A stretch of 64,000 nucleotides of DNA from Pteria penguin (Eukaryota; Mollusca; Bivalvia; Pterioida; Pteriidae). The stretch is from the NCBI GenBank assembly GCA_035048485.1, contig CM068588.1:310001-374000 (forward strand), in the 5' to 3' direction. Within the stretch, counting starts at the first letter, position 1; each line of letters starts with the position of its first letter. Made by a program: the position numbers and the translations under genes. This document shows positions 11,991-24,597 of this stretch, one piece after another. Under the pieces are notes generated by a model. The model worked only from the letters and a program-made list of their open reading frames with translations, had not been told where the DNA came from and did not search any database.

Positions 11991-12564
11991 TGCACTTCAC
12001 CAGGAAGATAAAAGAATACATAAAAAAGAAGAAACCCGACCAAAGAAAATAATAATGAATAAAATAGAATGAAGATCAATGTCCATATGTATTAATATTT
12101 ACCAGAATTAATCAATCGTGTATTTCATCGTAATCGCATGTAATATTTCAAAATCTGAATATGTTTATCAGAGCAATCAATAATGAATATCATATCACAT
12201 ATAATATGAATTTATTTGATTTTAAAGTCGGCTTTACTGAACTGACCCCACAAGTAGTAATTGCGCTCTTCAATTCGGATCGTTGCCTTCTTTAATTAAG
12301 AGTCCGAAATAGGTATTACAAAGAAACTCGGCACACTCTCGGAATAATAAATCATTTTTTGTGTGCATGTCCTTGGTGACTTTTGTCATACAGCTTTGTC
12401 AGATGTCTTCAGTTTTCTCTTTTAAATCACACTTATACACGTATCTGTACAATAACCAATCAGCTTGTCTTTACCGGTTTCATTCAAATACCATTGATGC
12501 ACTTTTACGACAAGTAGATATACGGGTATAAAGAACGTAGTTATACGTCCAAACAGGGACGTAT
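11991..12564. other. Non-coding stretch with one dispersed module
   Basis: At 12362-12416 the module GTGCATGTCCTTGGTGAC, CATACAGCTTTGTCAG occurs. It is also found at 16658-16712 and, reversed, twice in PLE family C. Otherwise nothing is recognised. Confidence 0.5.
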
Positions 12565-12790
12565 ATATCTAAAAGAAAAAAGAGGAGTTACCGGCTCAGT
12601 TATGTGGCAGAAGTCACCATGGAGCTATACAATACATGAATATAAATAATATAATAGAACATTTAACACATTACAAAAATATTTGATTGTAGTGCAATTA
12701 CGATACCGACTTAGGACGGTCATTTAATTTGACAAAAGCCAAACAAATGGTGTGGTTAACCGGTTTACGGGCCCACCTTCCCACTCATAT
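12565..12790 (-). mobile_element. PLE family A 3'-terminal fragment
   Basis: About 225 bases from AGAGGAGTTACCGGCTCAG to CGGGCCCACCTTCCCACTC match the extreme end of the 36.5-kb element. Truncation is immediately after the CTTCCCACTCA box. Confidence 0.75.
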
Positions 12791-13214
12791 ACGTCAGTGC
12801 TCCAGGTGCGCACTATATTTTCAATTTTTATATAAAAAATGCGTTCTAGTTTTAAAAATATTTACAACAGCAGAATACCTAAGATACATTTCAAACGTTC
12901 ATTGTGTAATCAAGCAGAGGAGATTTAAAAAGATGTTAAATGATTATTAATCAAGATATCTTTAAGTCTAATTTCGTTATTTTTCATGCTTCACTGAACA
13001 AACACAATACGCATCATCATAAGATCGCTGCCTTTTTAGCACTATCATACCCATTTACCGGGACATATTTCGTGTCCACGTTTGACCGTCTGACGGCGCG
13101 GACACAGGTAAATGACCACCTATATACGCAGTCAATATGGCCGATATACAGGGACAGTGTCCACGCGTGTCCGCGGCTTTACACGCCCAAATCCAATGTC
13201 CACGGTACATGCAC

Positions 13215-13325
13215 GGTATAACGAATTCCTCAAATTTGTTAAAACGAATTTAATCCGTTTTAACAAATTCAAGAGTTCGTTAAAACGAATTTAATCCGTT
13301 TTAACAAATTCAGGAATTCGTTATG
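13215..13325. repeat. Palindromic AACGAATT repeat block, right
   Basis: Two ~43-base units with GTTAAAACGAATTTAATCCG and TTTTAACAAATTCAAGAGTTCG. The same family as 9620-9990, 3.2 kb away. Confidence 0.8.
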
Positions 13326-13597
13326 GGAAGGCTGTAAAGCAGTGTCTCAAGGTTTGAACCTCAACGAGTACTCTTACTTTTATAACACTAATAACGGTAC
13401 ATTAAAAATCTTTTACCCTTAATCTTGGAACGGAATTTCCTCAGTTGATAGTGTGCTAAACTGAAGGTCAAACTTTGAACCTCAAATGAACATTCTTTCC
13501 ATTATATAACTAGCCACGGTCCATTAAATATTATTTCCTTTCAAGCTAGAACTTTTCTCAATTTGGAAGGTGCAAAAAGCATAAAACAAATTAACCA

Positions 13598-15835
13598 ATG
13601 TAAAGATGATGGATAAATCCAAACCACAAGTCCAAAAATCATGAAACCATAGGACATAAAAAATCAGTGAAAATGAAAAACAAATGGAAAATAACAAAAT
13701 ATGTCTACTTGAAGAGCATATGTGAACCCCTGTGATGGAGTGAGATCAGGTGCCCGGGGAGAGTGAGCATCTCCTGCTTGCTAGCAACACCCGTCACATA
13801 TACCCCGTAGAAAGAGTCAAATCGTGTGAATTCCATATGTATCTATATATGGAGAAGTCGAAGTAGGTAACCTTCTAGTATAGAAGGTGTCAAATCTGTG
13901 TAAAGTGATCGGAATCGGTCTCAGTCCAGAATATCATTTAAAAGTCTGGATAACGAGATATCATATGGAGTAATAAGAGTCTCGTAACGACCGTAGAACT
14001 TCCTCAGTGACGATGCTAGTCTAGCACATATATAACCCTGGTTGAGCAGCTTAACTGAAAGTCGCCTAGCCCTCAGAACAAAGTCATTGTAATTTGAACA
14101 TGCTCTGGAATAACGTATTAACTGAGATATGAATACGCCGTATGCGGGCGATGATGGAATGTTGCTACTTATGAAAGGAAAGTTTGTGATAGCGAAATTG
14201 AAATCGTCACGTTTGTCATAGAGTGAGGTGTTCAATTGACCATTAATGTCGAAAGACAACATAATATCTAAATACGAAGTAGAATTACTAGTTTCTGTGG
14301 TTTCTTTGACCTCCAGTTCACTTGGATAGATGATGCTAAGGTAATCCGCGAATGAAGGATTATTAATTGAAAGCAAGTCATCTATATATATCTGTAAGTA
14401 AAATTGAAGCCAAGAGCCAATTGTTTTTTTCCTTGCGAAAGCAAAGACTGAATGAACTCAGCTTCGTATGAATAAAGGAATATGTCAGCCAGAAGCGGAG
14501 CACAGTTAGTGCCCATTGGAATGCCGACAATTTGTTGAAAAACCTTACCTCCAAACACCACAAAAATGTTATCGATAAGAAAGTTCAACATCTGAATGAC
14601 AGCTGTTTCAGTGTATTTATTTTTGGAATCAGAATTTTCCCTAACAAAGTAAGTTTTATCGTGGCCTATTACTATATATTTGAATTTGCGGCTTCCGTTT
14701 TTACTAGTAAATGCATTTTGAATAATTTCCGCTAATCTGTCTTTTAATTTCTGATGAGGGATCGTTGTGTACAGAGTCGAAAAGTCAAAAGACTTGATGG
14801 AGTGAATTTTAGTAAAACTTTTTGATTTTAGATGTTCTAACAACTCTTTTGAATTTTTAAGGATCCACATTTGATTAATTCCACTTCTGGAATATACTGT
14901 TTCGCAATATCTATGAAGGCCAGATTTAATTTCTGATAATATTTTTGTGAGTAGCAGAAACAGATTTTGTGGAACACTTCGAGGAACCAGCGATAAAGCG
15001 TTGTTTGTACGGAGTTTTGTGCATTTTTGGAATACAGTACAAATATGGAAGTTCTAAATTCAATTTATTTGAGTCAATACCAAACGTATTGAGGACAGAT
15101 TTATGATTCTCGAGTACTTCCGAAACCGAAAAGTTCGTGAGAGTATAAGTAGGATTTCCTGGAGCTGAATTTAATCCTAATTCTTTCACTAGGCTGTCAA
15201 AGTAATATTTCTTACAAGTAAATGTATAATTATTAGATGCTTTATCTGCTGGTGTAATGATATAATGTTCTTGGAGGAAGGGTAAGTTCTCTGACAACAT
15301 CAGGATCTTTAAAAATAGATTCGAATCTGGTGTTTACAGAACCTTGTAATTTTTTAATTTTTGATCTCAGCAGTACTGCAATAGATTTTATCCATTCCGA
15401 AAGAGTGTCGACTTTTACTTCCTCTCTCATTTTGCCAATCGTGTGGCATATTCCTCGCAGCAGTTCATAATATTCTCAAAATTTTGGCTCCATGTGAATG
15501 ATCTGGGTTCTCTGTATTTTGGACCTTTAAGTAAAAGTTCTCTTAATTTAGTGTTTTTAACTATATCGAGATCACCAGTAATGACATGGCCACAAGGAGA
15601 ATATACGAAATTAGACGAGGAACATGCACACGGTTGAGAATGGCATGCAGAGTTGCTAAGATCAAGACACTGTAGAAACCCTTTGTAATTATAAATTTTG
15701 GATGCAACTGATGGCGTGTAGCTATAGGAAATACATGGCGGATCTTTGTTTTTGAAATATGGAGGTATTTTCTCTAAAACAGACTTATGATTTAAAATTT
15801 GGCCGAAATTTAAAGCTAATAACAAATATATCTAT
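13598..15835 (-). mobile_element. Penelope-like retroelement, family B, copy 1
   Basis: This is a ~2.2-kb minus-strand copy: RT N-terminal region, core and thumb (15825-13921), then a ~320-base 3' UTR to 13598. It is nearly identical to 58588-60699, which lies inverted 43 kb away. The 5' end is truncated, so whether the family has an N-terminal GIY-YIG domain cannot be seen here. The 3' UTR carries the CCCGGG-centred module also found in unrelated repeats. Confidence 0.85.
13921..15825 (-). pseudogene. PLE family B reverse transcriptase, copy 1 (frameshifted)
   Basis: Pieces in order are 15825-15427 (CACSSSNFVYSPCGHVITG), 15430-15242, 15300-14926 (ITPADKASNNYTFTCKKYY, YCIPKMHKTPYKQRFIAGSS), 14870-14382 (FDFSTLYTTIPH, QQIVGIPMGTNCAPLLADIF) and 14376-13921 (thumb, ending SRLLNDILD). 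A two-base TA gain inside the YIDD codons shifts the frame exactly at catalytic motif C. Indels also occur near 15290 and 15430. The Asp of motif A is present. The protein would be a Penelope RT for target-primed insertion. Confidence 0.85.
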
Positions 15836-16657
15836 AATTTATTATAAAATATTCAATCAAACAAAACATTTAACAACATTTATGTTAATCAAAACACGTT
15901 TAAATCGAATAAAATTGTAAACATTAAAAAATCGACCTTCATACTTCAAATACTGAACAACAAAAGAAGAAATATTTATAACAACTTATTAAAATCTCAG
16001 TGATTTATTAAGTTTTTTGAAGGCCAAATGTGTTCGCATCGATAAATACTTGTTTTTAATTTTCTGTCTTTCCAGTTAAAATATTTGTTGTGCAAATGAT
16101 AATATGTGACAAAATATTGAAAAGTTGCTTCACTATATTGAATAAATCAAGACAAGGATATAAAAATCAGAATTATTTTTTTTTCCGTATATATTGTAGC
16201 TTTCTTAGATAATATCTAATATTTTGTTTTGATGTGAAATGAACCAAAAACGTTTTGAATTTAGTAGGATTTGAGCCACTTCCTTTCGGCATGTCAGAAT
16301 TGGCCTATATCAAAATGATAAAAAATCATTAAAAACCAACAAATGTACACTAAGACAAGAAACTTTCACATAACCGGTCAAATGGATATATAATTGGTTT
16401 CTTAAAGATATTGAATTAATCAATTTTTTTAATGTGTGAACAAAAAACAATGTCATTCTTTTCTTCTAATGTAACTTAATGAGAAATGCAAAACACTTAA
16501 AATCTTGTTTAGGTGTAAAAACAAATGAGTATTTTTTCCTCAAGCCGGGTTGGAACCGCTAACTTGCAGATAAACTTTCTTTATCAAAAATAAAAAAAAA
16601 AACATATCATTATTTCCAGAATAAAATGTTCACATTACATTTTTTTTTTTTTTTTTG
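15836..16657. other. AT-rich stretch, nothing recognised
   Basis: Poly-A and poly-T runs, with a 19-base T run at about 16640. No gene. Confidence 0.5.
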
Positions 16658-16669
16658 TGCATGTCCTTG

Positions 16670-16860
16670 GTGATCTGTGTCATACAGCTTCGTTAGATTT
16701 CTTCTGTTTCTCTTTCAATTAACCCTTGAAATAGATATTTTCATTTGTCTGAGTGTGACACTATTCACGATATTGTCTTTTTATTCCATGGACTACGAAA
16801 TATGGTTTACCCTTCGGTACTTCTTTCTTTACACTTCGGTACTTCTTTGTTTTTTACTTC
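16670..16860. repeat. Partial type 2 repeat
   Basis: TTGTCTGAGTGTGACACTATT, TCCATGGACTACGAAATA and CCTTCGGTACTTCTT are the reverse of part of 2000-2185. The CCCGGG module itself is absent. Just before it is GTGCATGTCCTTGGTGATC, a module linked to PLE family C. Confidence 0.55.
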
Positions 16861-17279
16861 ATAGAAATGCTTCATTGTTTCTCTGTATCGAATAAATCAA
16901 TAAAAAGTCACAAAAATGCGCGGAAATGACTAGGTCCACAGCACATCAAAATAGCATCAAACATTGGATTTCAGGTGGAAACCACAAATAACAACCCTTC
17001 TTAAAAGCACCTATGCATTTGCTTTAAGACCTATGCAGCAACTCTGAGAAAGAAGTTTATGAAATGAGGGTACCCTCTGGGTCATCAAACCCTGGATTCA
17101 CCCTTTGACATATATGGTTGAAAACAGAGACTTTTGTAGGGGACCTTGAATAATTCATCTCTACCACGTTTCATCAAAATCTCTCGATTAGTTTGAAGAA
17201 AAGAAGTCCATTAAAACTTATTGTTACAAATTAATAATATGTCAACCCCTTTTTTATCTTAAAACAATTGCAAAATTAT

Positions 17280-17800
17280 TTCTAAACTCCACTTCTTTCT
17301 AATTACATTTATTACAATAAAACCAGTAAAAATACATGACACCAAAATATATGCAGCCAACAAGGAGAAATCAAAGGAAAACAACCGTTAAAACACATGG
17401 AAAAAGCTGATCTAAAGGAAAACAACCGTTAAAACACATGAAAAAAGGTGATCTAAAGAAAACCAACCGTTAAAACACAGAAAAACCTGATCTAAACTCC
17501 ATTTCTTTCTAATTACATTTATTACATTAAAATCAGTTAAAATACGTGATACCAAAACATCATATGCAGCCAACCTTTGAGAAATCAAAAGAAAACAACC
17601 GTTAAAACACATGGAAAAAGCTGATCTAAAGGAAAACAACCGTTAAAACACATGAAAAAGTTGATCTAAAAGAAAACAACAGTAAAGCACATGGAGGAAG
17701 CTGATCTAAAGGAAAAAAACCGTTAAAACAAACGGAAAAAATGATCTAAAAGAAAAACAACCGTTCAAAATGTGGAAAAACCTGATCTAAAGGAAAAATT
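17280..17800. repeat. 40-bp minisatellite with a higher-order unit
   Basis: Units contain AAGGAAAACAACCGTTAAAA, CACATGGAAAAAGCTGATCT. A longer block (CTCCA, TTCTTTCTAATTACATTTAT) appears at 17288 and again at 17501, so the simple units are embedded in a ~210-base repeat. Confidence 0.88.
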
Positions 17801-17821
17801 TATACAAACTAATCGTATTTA

Positions 17822-18100
17822 GGTTACTCAATATAAAACACGAAAATAACTGTTGTCACGTGACTATGGCACTAACAACAATGTACCACAGTGGGCATTC
17901 ACTGAAATTCAGAGGTGAGACCAGGTGCCCGGGAGGAGTGAGCGTCTCCTGTTTGGCTAGACACACCCGCCGTGATTGCCCTTAAGAACAGACGAAACAA
18001 ATATAATTCAGCACTGTATATATAAATGAATGTGGATAAACACTGTGTAGAAAGTGCCCAAAAGCAAAACAATCGACAAATTTAAAGGGTTTAACTTAAA
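17822..18100 (-). repeat. ~270-bp dispersed repeat, copy 1
   Basis: ACTATGGCACTAACAACAAT, GTGAGACCAGGTGCCCGGG, GTCTCCTGTTTGGCTAG, ACAAATATAATTCAGCACTG and AACACTGTGTAGAA occur in the same order in the copies at 20652 and 34510. No coding capacity. Confidence 0.8.
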
Positions 18101-18639
18101 TATCCGAAAAAAAAAAATAGTTGAAAACTTCTTAAATATTTACTTTCTATTTAAATAAAAAGATTTATTTTTCTTCTTGTACACTATTAAATGACCTTAG
18201 GTGGGGGAATGGGAGACTCCAGTCTAATACTACGTATATTTTTGTTTTGGATGCACAAGTGTTTATCAGTGTGAGTTTTCATAAATGGCAGCATGAATAA
18301 ATCTCGGCAAACCCTCTATGTAAATTACAACTTCATATTTTTCGTTCTGCTGAACATCACACTTCAAACATCAAATCGAACATCAAATCTGTTTACGTAA
18401 TCACTACTTTCACGACCTGTCAACAACATGTTAATGACCTAAGCTTGTTACATATTGGCGCATTTTTTCAACATGGCTTTGTGTGTACAGTGATATGATG
18501 AACATCCAAACAGCATATTACACATTAGAAAAATTAATATTTGAATATAAATACGTTATGATTTTGTGCATCAGATGCACATTTCGACACTTTTAGGGCG
18601 ATTTACAAACTTTCATGACTGAACATCTAAGTATATATT

Positions 18640-19645
18640 CCGACTTAGGACGGTCATTTAATTTGACAAAAGCCAAACAAATGGTGTGGTTAACCGGTTT
18701 ACGGGCCCACCTTCCCGCTCACCGTAACAGCAGAACAATCAAAGGACGTACATTTAAAAATTTATAAATAATCCTCCATGTAAAGAACAAGGGTCAACAG
18801 GTATCGCATATTGAGAGGTCATAAAAATAAAAACACGTAGGGTATTGTAAAACATATAATGATATAAAAATATATGCGACATCAACATTATAAACCGTGC
18901 TCTGCCAGTCTGAAAGCGAGCTAAGACCCTAGATCTGTAGGAGTCCCGACTAACAGTCAGAGGGGACGAGGTTCAGGACCAAGTCTCCTCTGAAAGAGGT
19001 TTGGACAAGGCATGCCAAATAGTCCCCACCGCCCTGTTAGTCAGCGTGCAACGTTCAAGTAAAAGTCTGTATAAGGCTGTAGAGGGGCCAAATACAAGAC
19101 CTATACTCTTTTTGATGATCTCAATGTCATATTGTCTATTTATAAGACGTTTGGCTATTTTATTACATGATAGAATAACGTCATTGGAGCCTTTTACTTT
19201 CCTTAGTTTATATACGAGATCACCGTAAAAATTAGGATAGGAAATTCCATTGGATACATAGTGTTGAAAAGAAATATTTCCAAATTTAGATAGAAGTTCT
19301 GAATAAGATCTAAAGAATCTGCCGAATGTTTTTTCTAAACTTGTGATATCTGTAACCCTGAGTTAAAAGTTTAGTAGTAATTTGTAAATTTCGTTTATGA
19401 AAGTCCAAAACATCAGTGCAGCCTCTGACAAATCGAACTAATTGAGATATATAGATGCCATATGACATCGCCATCCAAGTAAGGAAAATTTACAATAGGA
19501 AATCCAAAATCCTCATGTTTATCATAAATAGTACTATATATTAGGTGGTTGATAATTTTGATGTTCAAATCTAAGAAAGATGTAGATTTATCTCAAGTAT
19601 TAGCTTTACTCAATTTGAGCTCTGGTGGATATATTTCTGATATAA
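18640..19645 (-). mobile_element. PLE family A fragment (RT C-terminus plus 3' region)
   Basis: The 3' region (18640-19000) is followed, on the minus strand going upstream, by the RT thumb and palm end up to about 19640. It matches 36610-37630 closely, including the GGTGGATATATTTCTGATA segment. The outer 3' end, present at 36484, is missing. The fragment is joined directly to a second, more diverged PLE piece. Confidence 0.75.
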
Positions 19646-19960
19646 ATTGTTCGATTTGTTGCAAGGCAACATCAACATAAGTAAACAGTGCTCTGTCCGA
19701 TTGTAAGTGAGCTCAGATCCTTGATCTGTAGGATTCCCGACTAATCCAGAGGGGATCGGGCTCAGGACCTTGTGTCCGTCAGCAGGCCCCACCGCCATAT
19801 TAGTGTGCAACGCTAAAGTAAAAGTCTTCAAAAAACTATGGAGGGGGCCCAAAACAAGACCTTCAGTTTTTGCAATGATGTCTCGGTCATACATTTGTAC
19901 TGTCGAGAAAAATCTAACTCGGTAATAAGGTGGAAAATTGGTGTCAAGAGATATATCGAA
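19645..19960 (-). mobile_element. Diverged PLE fragment (family C)
   Basis: It resembles the family A 3' coding end (TGTAGGATTCCCGACTAATC, then GCCCAAAACAAGACCTTC), but at clearly lower identity than the adjoining family A copy. It runs up to the PIF/Harbinger relic. Confidence 0.55.
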
Positions 19961-19963
19961 CAG

Positions 19964-20607
19964 TCATTCTCCAACCAGTACCACCAAGTAGGGCAGCATC
20001 CGCATGTCCCTGTGCCTAGCCTCTAGAAAAGCTTCACTGTCAGATTCTCGATATAAAAAGGAGTCATTTGACCCTGGCCATTTGGCAACTATGTTGTGAA
20101 ATGGATCCTCAAATAATAAAACTAGATAATGATAAATAATATGAATATTAAGTGGTAGATCCAAGATTGAGATTGTTTGTATTGTTTTGTTCACTATATC
20201 AGTGCGTTGCTTTCTAATTAGTTTGTATGATATAAATGCAATACGTATGATTGATTTACATTGCTAAAACAATTTAAAAACGTTTGAGTACAGAATTAAC
20301 AATAAAACTTTCGTTTAGAATTTTAATAACATTTCCCTTGATGACCATATATATCTTGGACATTAAAGTTATATACATATTATTGTGTTCTGATTGGGAA
20401 ATGATTCTGATAGGTGTGCCATCCACGGTACCCATAACTCCCGGAAACCAGATATTTCATAAAAGCCTCTCTTGATGGCTCGTTTTGAAACGCTGTCTGG
20501 CCATTTATATAATCTTTAGCCACGGCTGTAAGAACGTCAGACACATATCTTAGGCTTCTGGGAAACACTAGATATATGATATACAAGTTTCTAATTTGTA
20601 AACTCAT
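19964..20607 (-). pseudogene. PIF/Harbinger transposase (HARBI1-type) relic
   Basis: The minus strand around 20400-20480 contains, in one frame, IWFPGVMGTVDGTPIRI, the first catalytic Asp block of Harbinger DDE nucleases. Frame 20607-20380 gives the part just upstream (NGQTAFQNEPSREAF) and then slides out of register. Frame 20194-19964 gives VAKWPGSNDSFLYRESDSEA, the second block; the family has WPGSTHDSFI with its Asp here, and the His is lost. The third catalytic residue was not found. At least two frame breaks plus a divergent stretch lie between the blocks. It would have catalysed DNA cut-and-paste. Confidence 0.75.
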
Positions 20608-20651
20608 ATGAAATACTCTATAAAAACTCTCCCCTCTTTCTCTTCTTCCAA

Positions 20652-20925
20652 AATAACATCAATGTAAAATACGAAAATAACTGGTGTCACATGACTATGG
20701 CACTAACAACAATGTACCACAATGGACATTCACTGACCTCTGAAATTATGGGGCGAGACCAGACGCCTGGGAGGAGTAAGCGTGTCCTGTTTGGCTAGGC
20801 ACACCCGCCGTGAATGCCCTTACAGACGAAACAAATATAATTCAGCACTGTATTTATACATAGATGTGAACAAACACTGTGTAGAACGTGGCAAAGCCAC
20901 ACAACATCAGGAAAAATAACTCTTA
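20652..20925 (-). repeat. ~270-bp dispersed repeat, copy 2
   Basis: It matches 17822-18100 over its whole length with scattered changes, next to the Harbinger relic. Confidence 0.8.
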
Positions 20926-22143
20926 AGTCAAACCTTCCGCAAAACCAAATACCAAACAAAACACAATATTAGTCCAATGATTAAATGGTTTGGCCTAAAA
21001 AGCTAACCTTGTCCAGCCCTTTGTCATATTCAACTACTGGGTAAATGTACTTGTCCAGTGGACAACTTTGAAGCAACAAATTTTATCCGGTGGTCAATTG
21101 TTACCACTAGAATTAACAAATGGATAACTTTATCCACGGTTTCGAGCAACCTGGTGACTTATTTGGATACGAAATGATGTACATGCATCCTAAGACATAA
21201 GACAATGAATGCAATAAATTTAAACATGAATATTGTTTCAGTAAGCCATGTAGTCTAGATGATTAAACATTTATGGTTTCATTTTAACATTCATCAGCAT
21301 TAATCTGAAGAATTCAGTGGTTTAGATTTCCTTTCTTATAAGTTAAACACAAAGATAAGTTTCACTTGAAGTATTTTAATCTAACCTTATAGTTCCCCTT
21401 TGATATGCGAGGTAGCAAGTTTGAGGAGTGGTACATGAAAACCTACTGAGGGATCGACTGTGACATGAAACACTTGTGAATTCAAGCACTTAATGTTAAC
21501 ATTTTCCATTTTATTTCTGGACAGTTCCCTCAATCATACGAGGTTTGATAAAAAGGTTTCGGCCCCAAGTACTTAAGAATACCCAGGATTGAAAATTTGT
21601 CATTAATTTTCAATATAATATCCCTTCAAAACCTTCGATGCACTCCCCCCCCCTCCATTTCTTCTTAATTCAGCAGCTCATTTTTAACAGTACTATTAGA
21701 AGGTGACTCCTTCTCAAGGGTTTTCTTGAAGTCCTCGTACTTTCCTCGGGAGTCCGCACCCTCCTACATAGATATTTTATCACTGCTCTTACTTCTCCCC
21801 CCCCCTTTGGGGGGGGGGGGGGGGAGTTAGACTACCTCTTCGAATTTTAACAGAGAATTCAGTGCATTATCAAAAGGTATGAAATACTACTCTCTAGATC
21901 TCCACTAGATCTCTACTAAAACGTTCAAAATGAGTGAATAATGATTCGATTGTGGTTTTATACTTCTATACTTATCTATCTATACTTATCTATTATATCA
22001 AAGTATATCTAGCCGAGAACTTTTTTATCATACCTCGTATGTTTTCATACAAAAATTATGACGAAAATCTTAAAAATACAACATGTAAAATGTAGAAGTC
22101 AATAAAAAGGAAAATTAACATTATCTTGGCTAAAATAGCATCG
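20926..22143. other. Region downstream of the SLC17-like gene
   Basis: It holds TGTCCAGTGGACAA-type short inverted motifs near 21055 and the C/G hairpin at 21.8 kb. On the minus strand a likely polyadenylation signal for the transporter would lie just below 22144; AATAAA-like sequence is visible in the reverse of TTTTCCTTTTTATTG at about 22102-22116. No further gene. Confidence 0.4.
21796..21832. repeat. Poly-C / poly-G hairpin
   Basis: A run of Cs, TTT, then a run of about 17 Gs. It can fold into a C-G hairpin or a quadruplex. Its length is unreliable in sequence data. Confidence 0.85.
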
Positions 22144-22356
22144 TCATAATATACTGTTCTCAACAATACTTGATTTAGTATCATCGGATTCTTTGGTATT
22201 GTTTCCAGGCTTTTCTATTACAATATTAGTGTCAGTTTTCTTTGACTTTGCCCAAGACTGAAGTTCCCCTGATGCAAAAATATTAAAGAAAAGAGCGCCA
22301 AAGATGTACATTACGCATGCCACATAGAAGACTTTCCTCCATTCCAAACTGCTTCT
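22144..22356 (-). CDS. SLC17-like gene, last exon (TM12 and C-terminal tail)
   Basis: It starts after TTTCAG and ends at a TGA at 22144. It encodes [20 protein letters not shown], then the family motif ASGELQSWA and a polar tail of about 35 residues ending ENSIL. Confidence 0.92.
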   Translation of the reverse strand, partial: RSSLEWRKVFYVACVMYIFGALFFNIFASGELQSWAKSKKTDTNIVIEKPGNNTKESDDTKSSIVENSIL

Positions 22357-24538
22357 CTGAAATACAATTGAAATTTAAAAAAAATTAAAGAAGTTCGAAA
22401 ACGGTTGTTATATTAATTGTAATTAGAAAGGATTACATGTATAAGTATTCGTCAAAATAGCTACAAATCATATCTAAGCAAAATGTACTTAGATATTTGT
22501 TAAACTCCTAAGCAGAGTGTATCCTTTCAAATGTATCTGAATTATCATTAAACGTTAACCACATTAGAAAATTAAAACGCGATAACAACTCAATACAGTA
22601 TCATTGTCCGCATGATATGTAATTGGCAATCATTTGTTTTTGCTTTTGTTTTTTGTATTTTTAAGCCACTGTAGCTCAGTAGATGAGCGTGCCCGGCTCG
22701 ACACCGAAAGGTCCAGGGTTCGACTTTTGCCGATTGCACACCGGTATCCTGATTTCGGATAGACAATAAAAGGCGAGGTCAAGTAGTCGTGACAGGTGAA
22801 AGGTCCTTCGATGCTTAGGTTGGATTCGTTGCAAAGGTATAAATTTCTATGCGATGCATCACCATATACGTGAATAAACGTGGATGACGTAAAACAATAA
22901 TCTAGCAATAAATTTTGTTGGTTTTTTTCAAGTCAGATTGATTCTTACTTTTGATCTGCAATTTTCACGTCATCTCAAATTTTAGAGAGGCCAGTTAACA
23001 TGTCTGAGAACAATGTGACCTTTTACAGGTTTATAATCTAAGAGTTCACAACAATTCTTGATACATAAAAATTCAGAGCGAATTATAAATAATTTGTACA
23101 CACGCATTTACAAAACTATAAATGTGCTGAAAATGTACATTAATCATATTCAATTTAAAACTAGACCGAGAAGGCCAAAGTTCTGTTTTGTTTGTGGGGT
23201 TTTCGCCAGATTGTTAGTGAGTTTTTCAGCTGATAAACGAACGTTCAAAAACTTGAGAATTTCTACGATTTCATTTCATTTTTCTTAATTGTGCATCCTG
23301 TATATTGCATTTTCTGTTTGAAACAGGAATTGAAAGTATACCACCAAACAGCACGTGGATGATCTGATTTTCGAAATCGTAAAAAAATTCTCCCTTTTTC
23401 TAACGTTCGTTTATCAGCCCAAAAATCCATCAACAATAAAACAGAGTTTTGGTCTGTCTTGGTCTATCTGAAACCAAAACATACTGTATACATACGTTTG
23501 GTGTTAACGCAACTACAACCAATGGTGATAGGAATCCTGGTATCGTTGCTATTGTATTCGAAATTCCGAAGATGATTCCGGCATATGAAGGCGCGATGTC
23601 CGAAGGATTCATTATAAATCCTCCACCATAGTCACATCCACTAAAAGTTATACATAACGTCAATAATACGGCAGCAGTGATTGGATGATTGCAGTCCACG
23701 TGAGCTGTAGCCATTAAGAACACTACAGGCAGAAAACATCCTAACGAAACACATATTTTTCGAATGCAGGTAGTACTTAAAATGCGTCTCTTCCTAATCT
23801 TGTCAACTACACAGCCTGTTATAGTCATGGTTGTCCATATACCGATGTACGGAAGCGCAGACAGCAAACCATTCTGAATAAAAACCAGACATTTTTTTGG
23901 TCAATAGCTAATGCTGAGTACAGCAAAATAGCAAACACGTCTTCCGAGTGCGTGATATTTTTCACACTTTTTCCCATGGCTACATCTATATCTACCGCAA
24001 TACGTTAGATATTTGTGAACATCAGTGAAAGTTAATGACTGACCAATTAATCTTTTGCAATAGTACTATAGCAGAGTTGTACACTGATGTGTTTTTACAT
24101 CGCAGACAAACACATACGGAAGTCAATGCTTTCAATTAAGAATCAAGAATAATTTCCAGGTTATTATTTTTTATCTATCTCTTTTGTCTGTTTCTAATTT
24201 TCATTTTTTTTTTACTTTTCTTTCTTCCTTTTATTTATTCATTTATTTATTTCATTTATTTATTTATTATTTATTCATTTTTGTCATGCATTTGTATATA
24301 TTTAGACATTTTTTACTTCCTGAGTTTTAATTACATGTATCCGTAAATCTGTACTTTTTTATTCTTCCTTTCAGGTCAATGTGAAAAATATTTGGACTTC
24401 CACAGTTAAGTTTTTGAGACATAAGCTTTCGAAATTCACATACTGTGCAATAAATTGATACTTGCAAATATGTTTAATCATTTTTTCGGGATAAATAAAT
24501 TAACAATAAGAAAATGCTAATTTATACGAATAGATACA

Positions 24539-24597
<59 letters not shown>

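Noticed and set aside
22663..22740. Possible functional tRNA gene
   Set aside because: Box A and box B are recognisable, but the acceptor and anticodon stems do not form well and the sequence continues into a SINE body. The same applies to the heads at 26.6, 27.1, 32.7, 47.2 and 48.8 kb.
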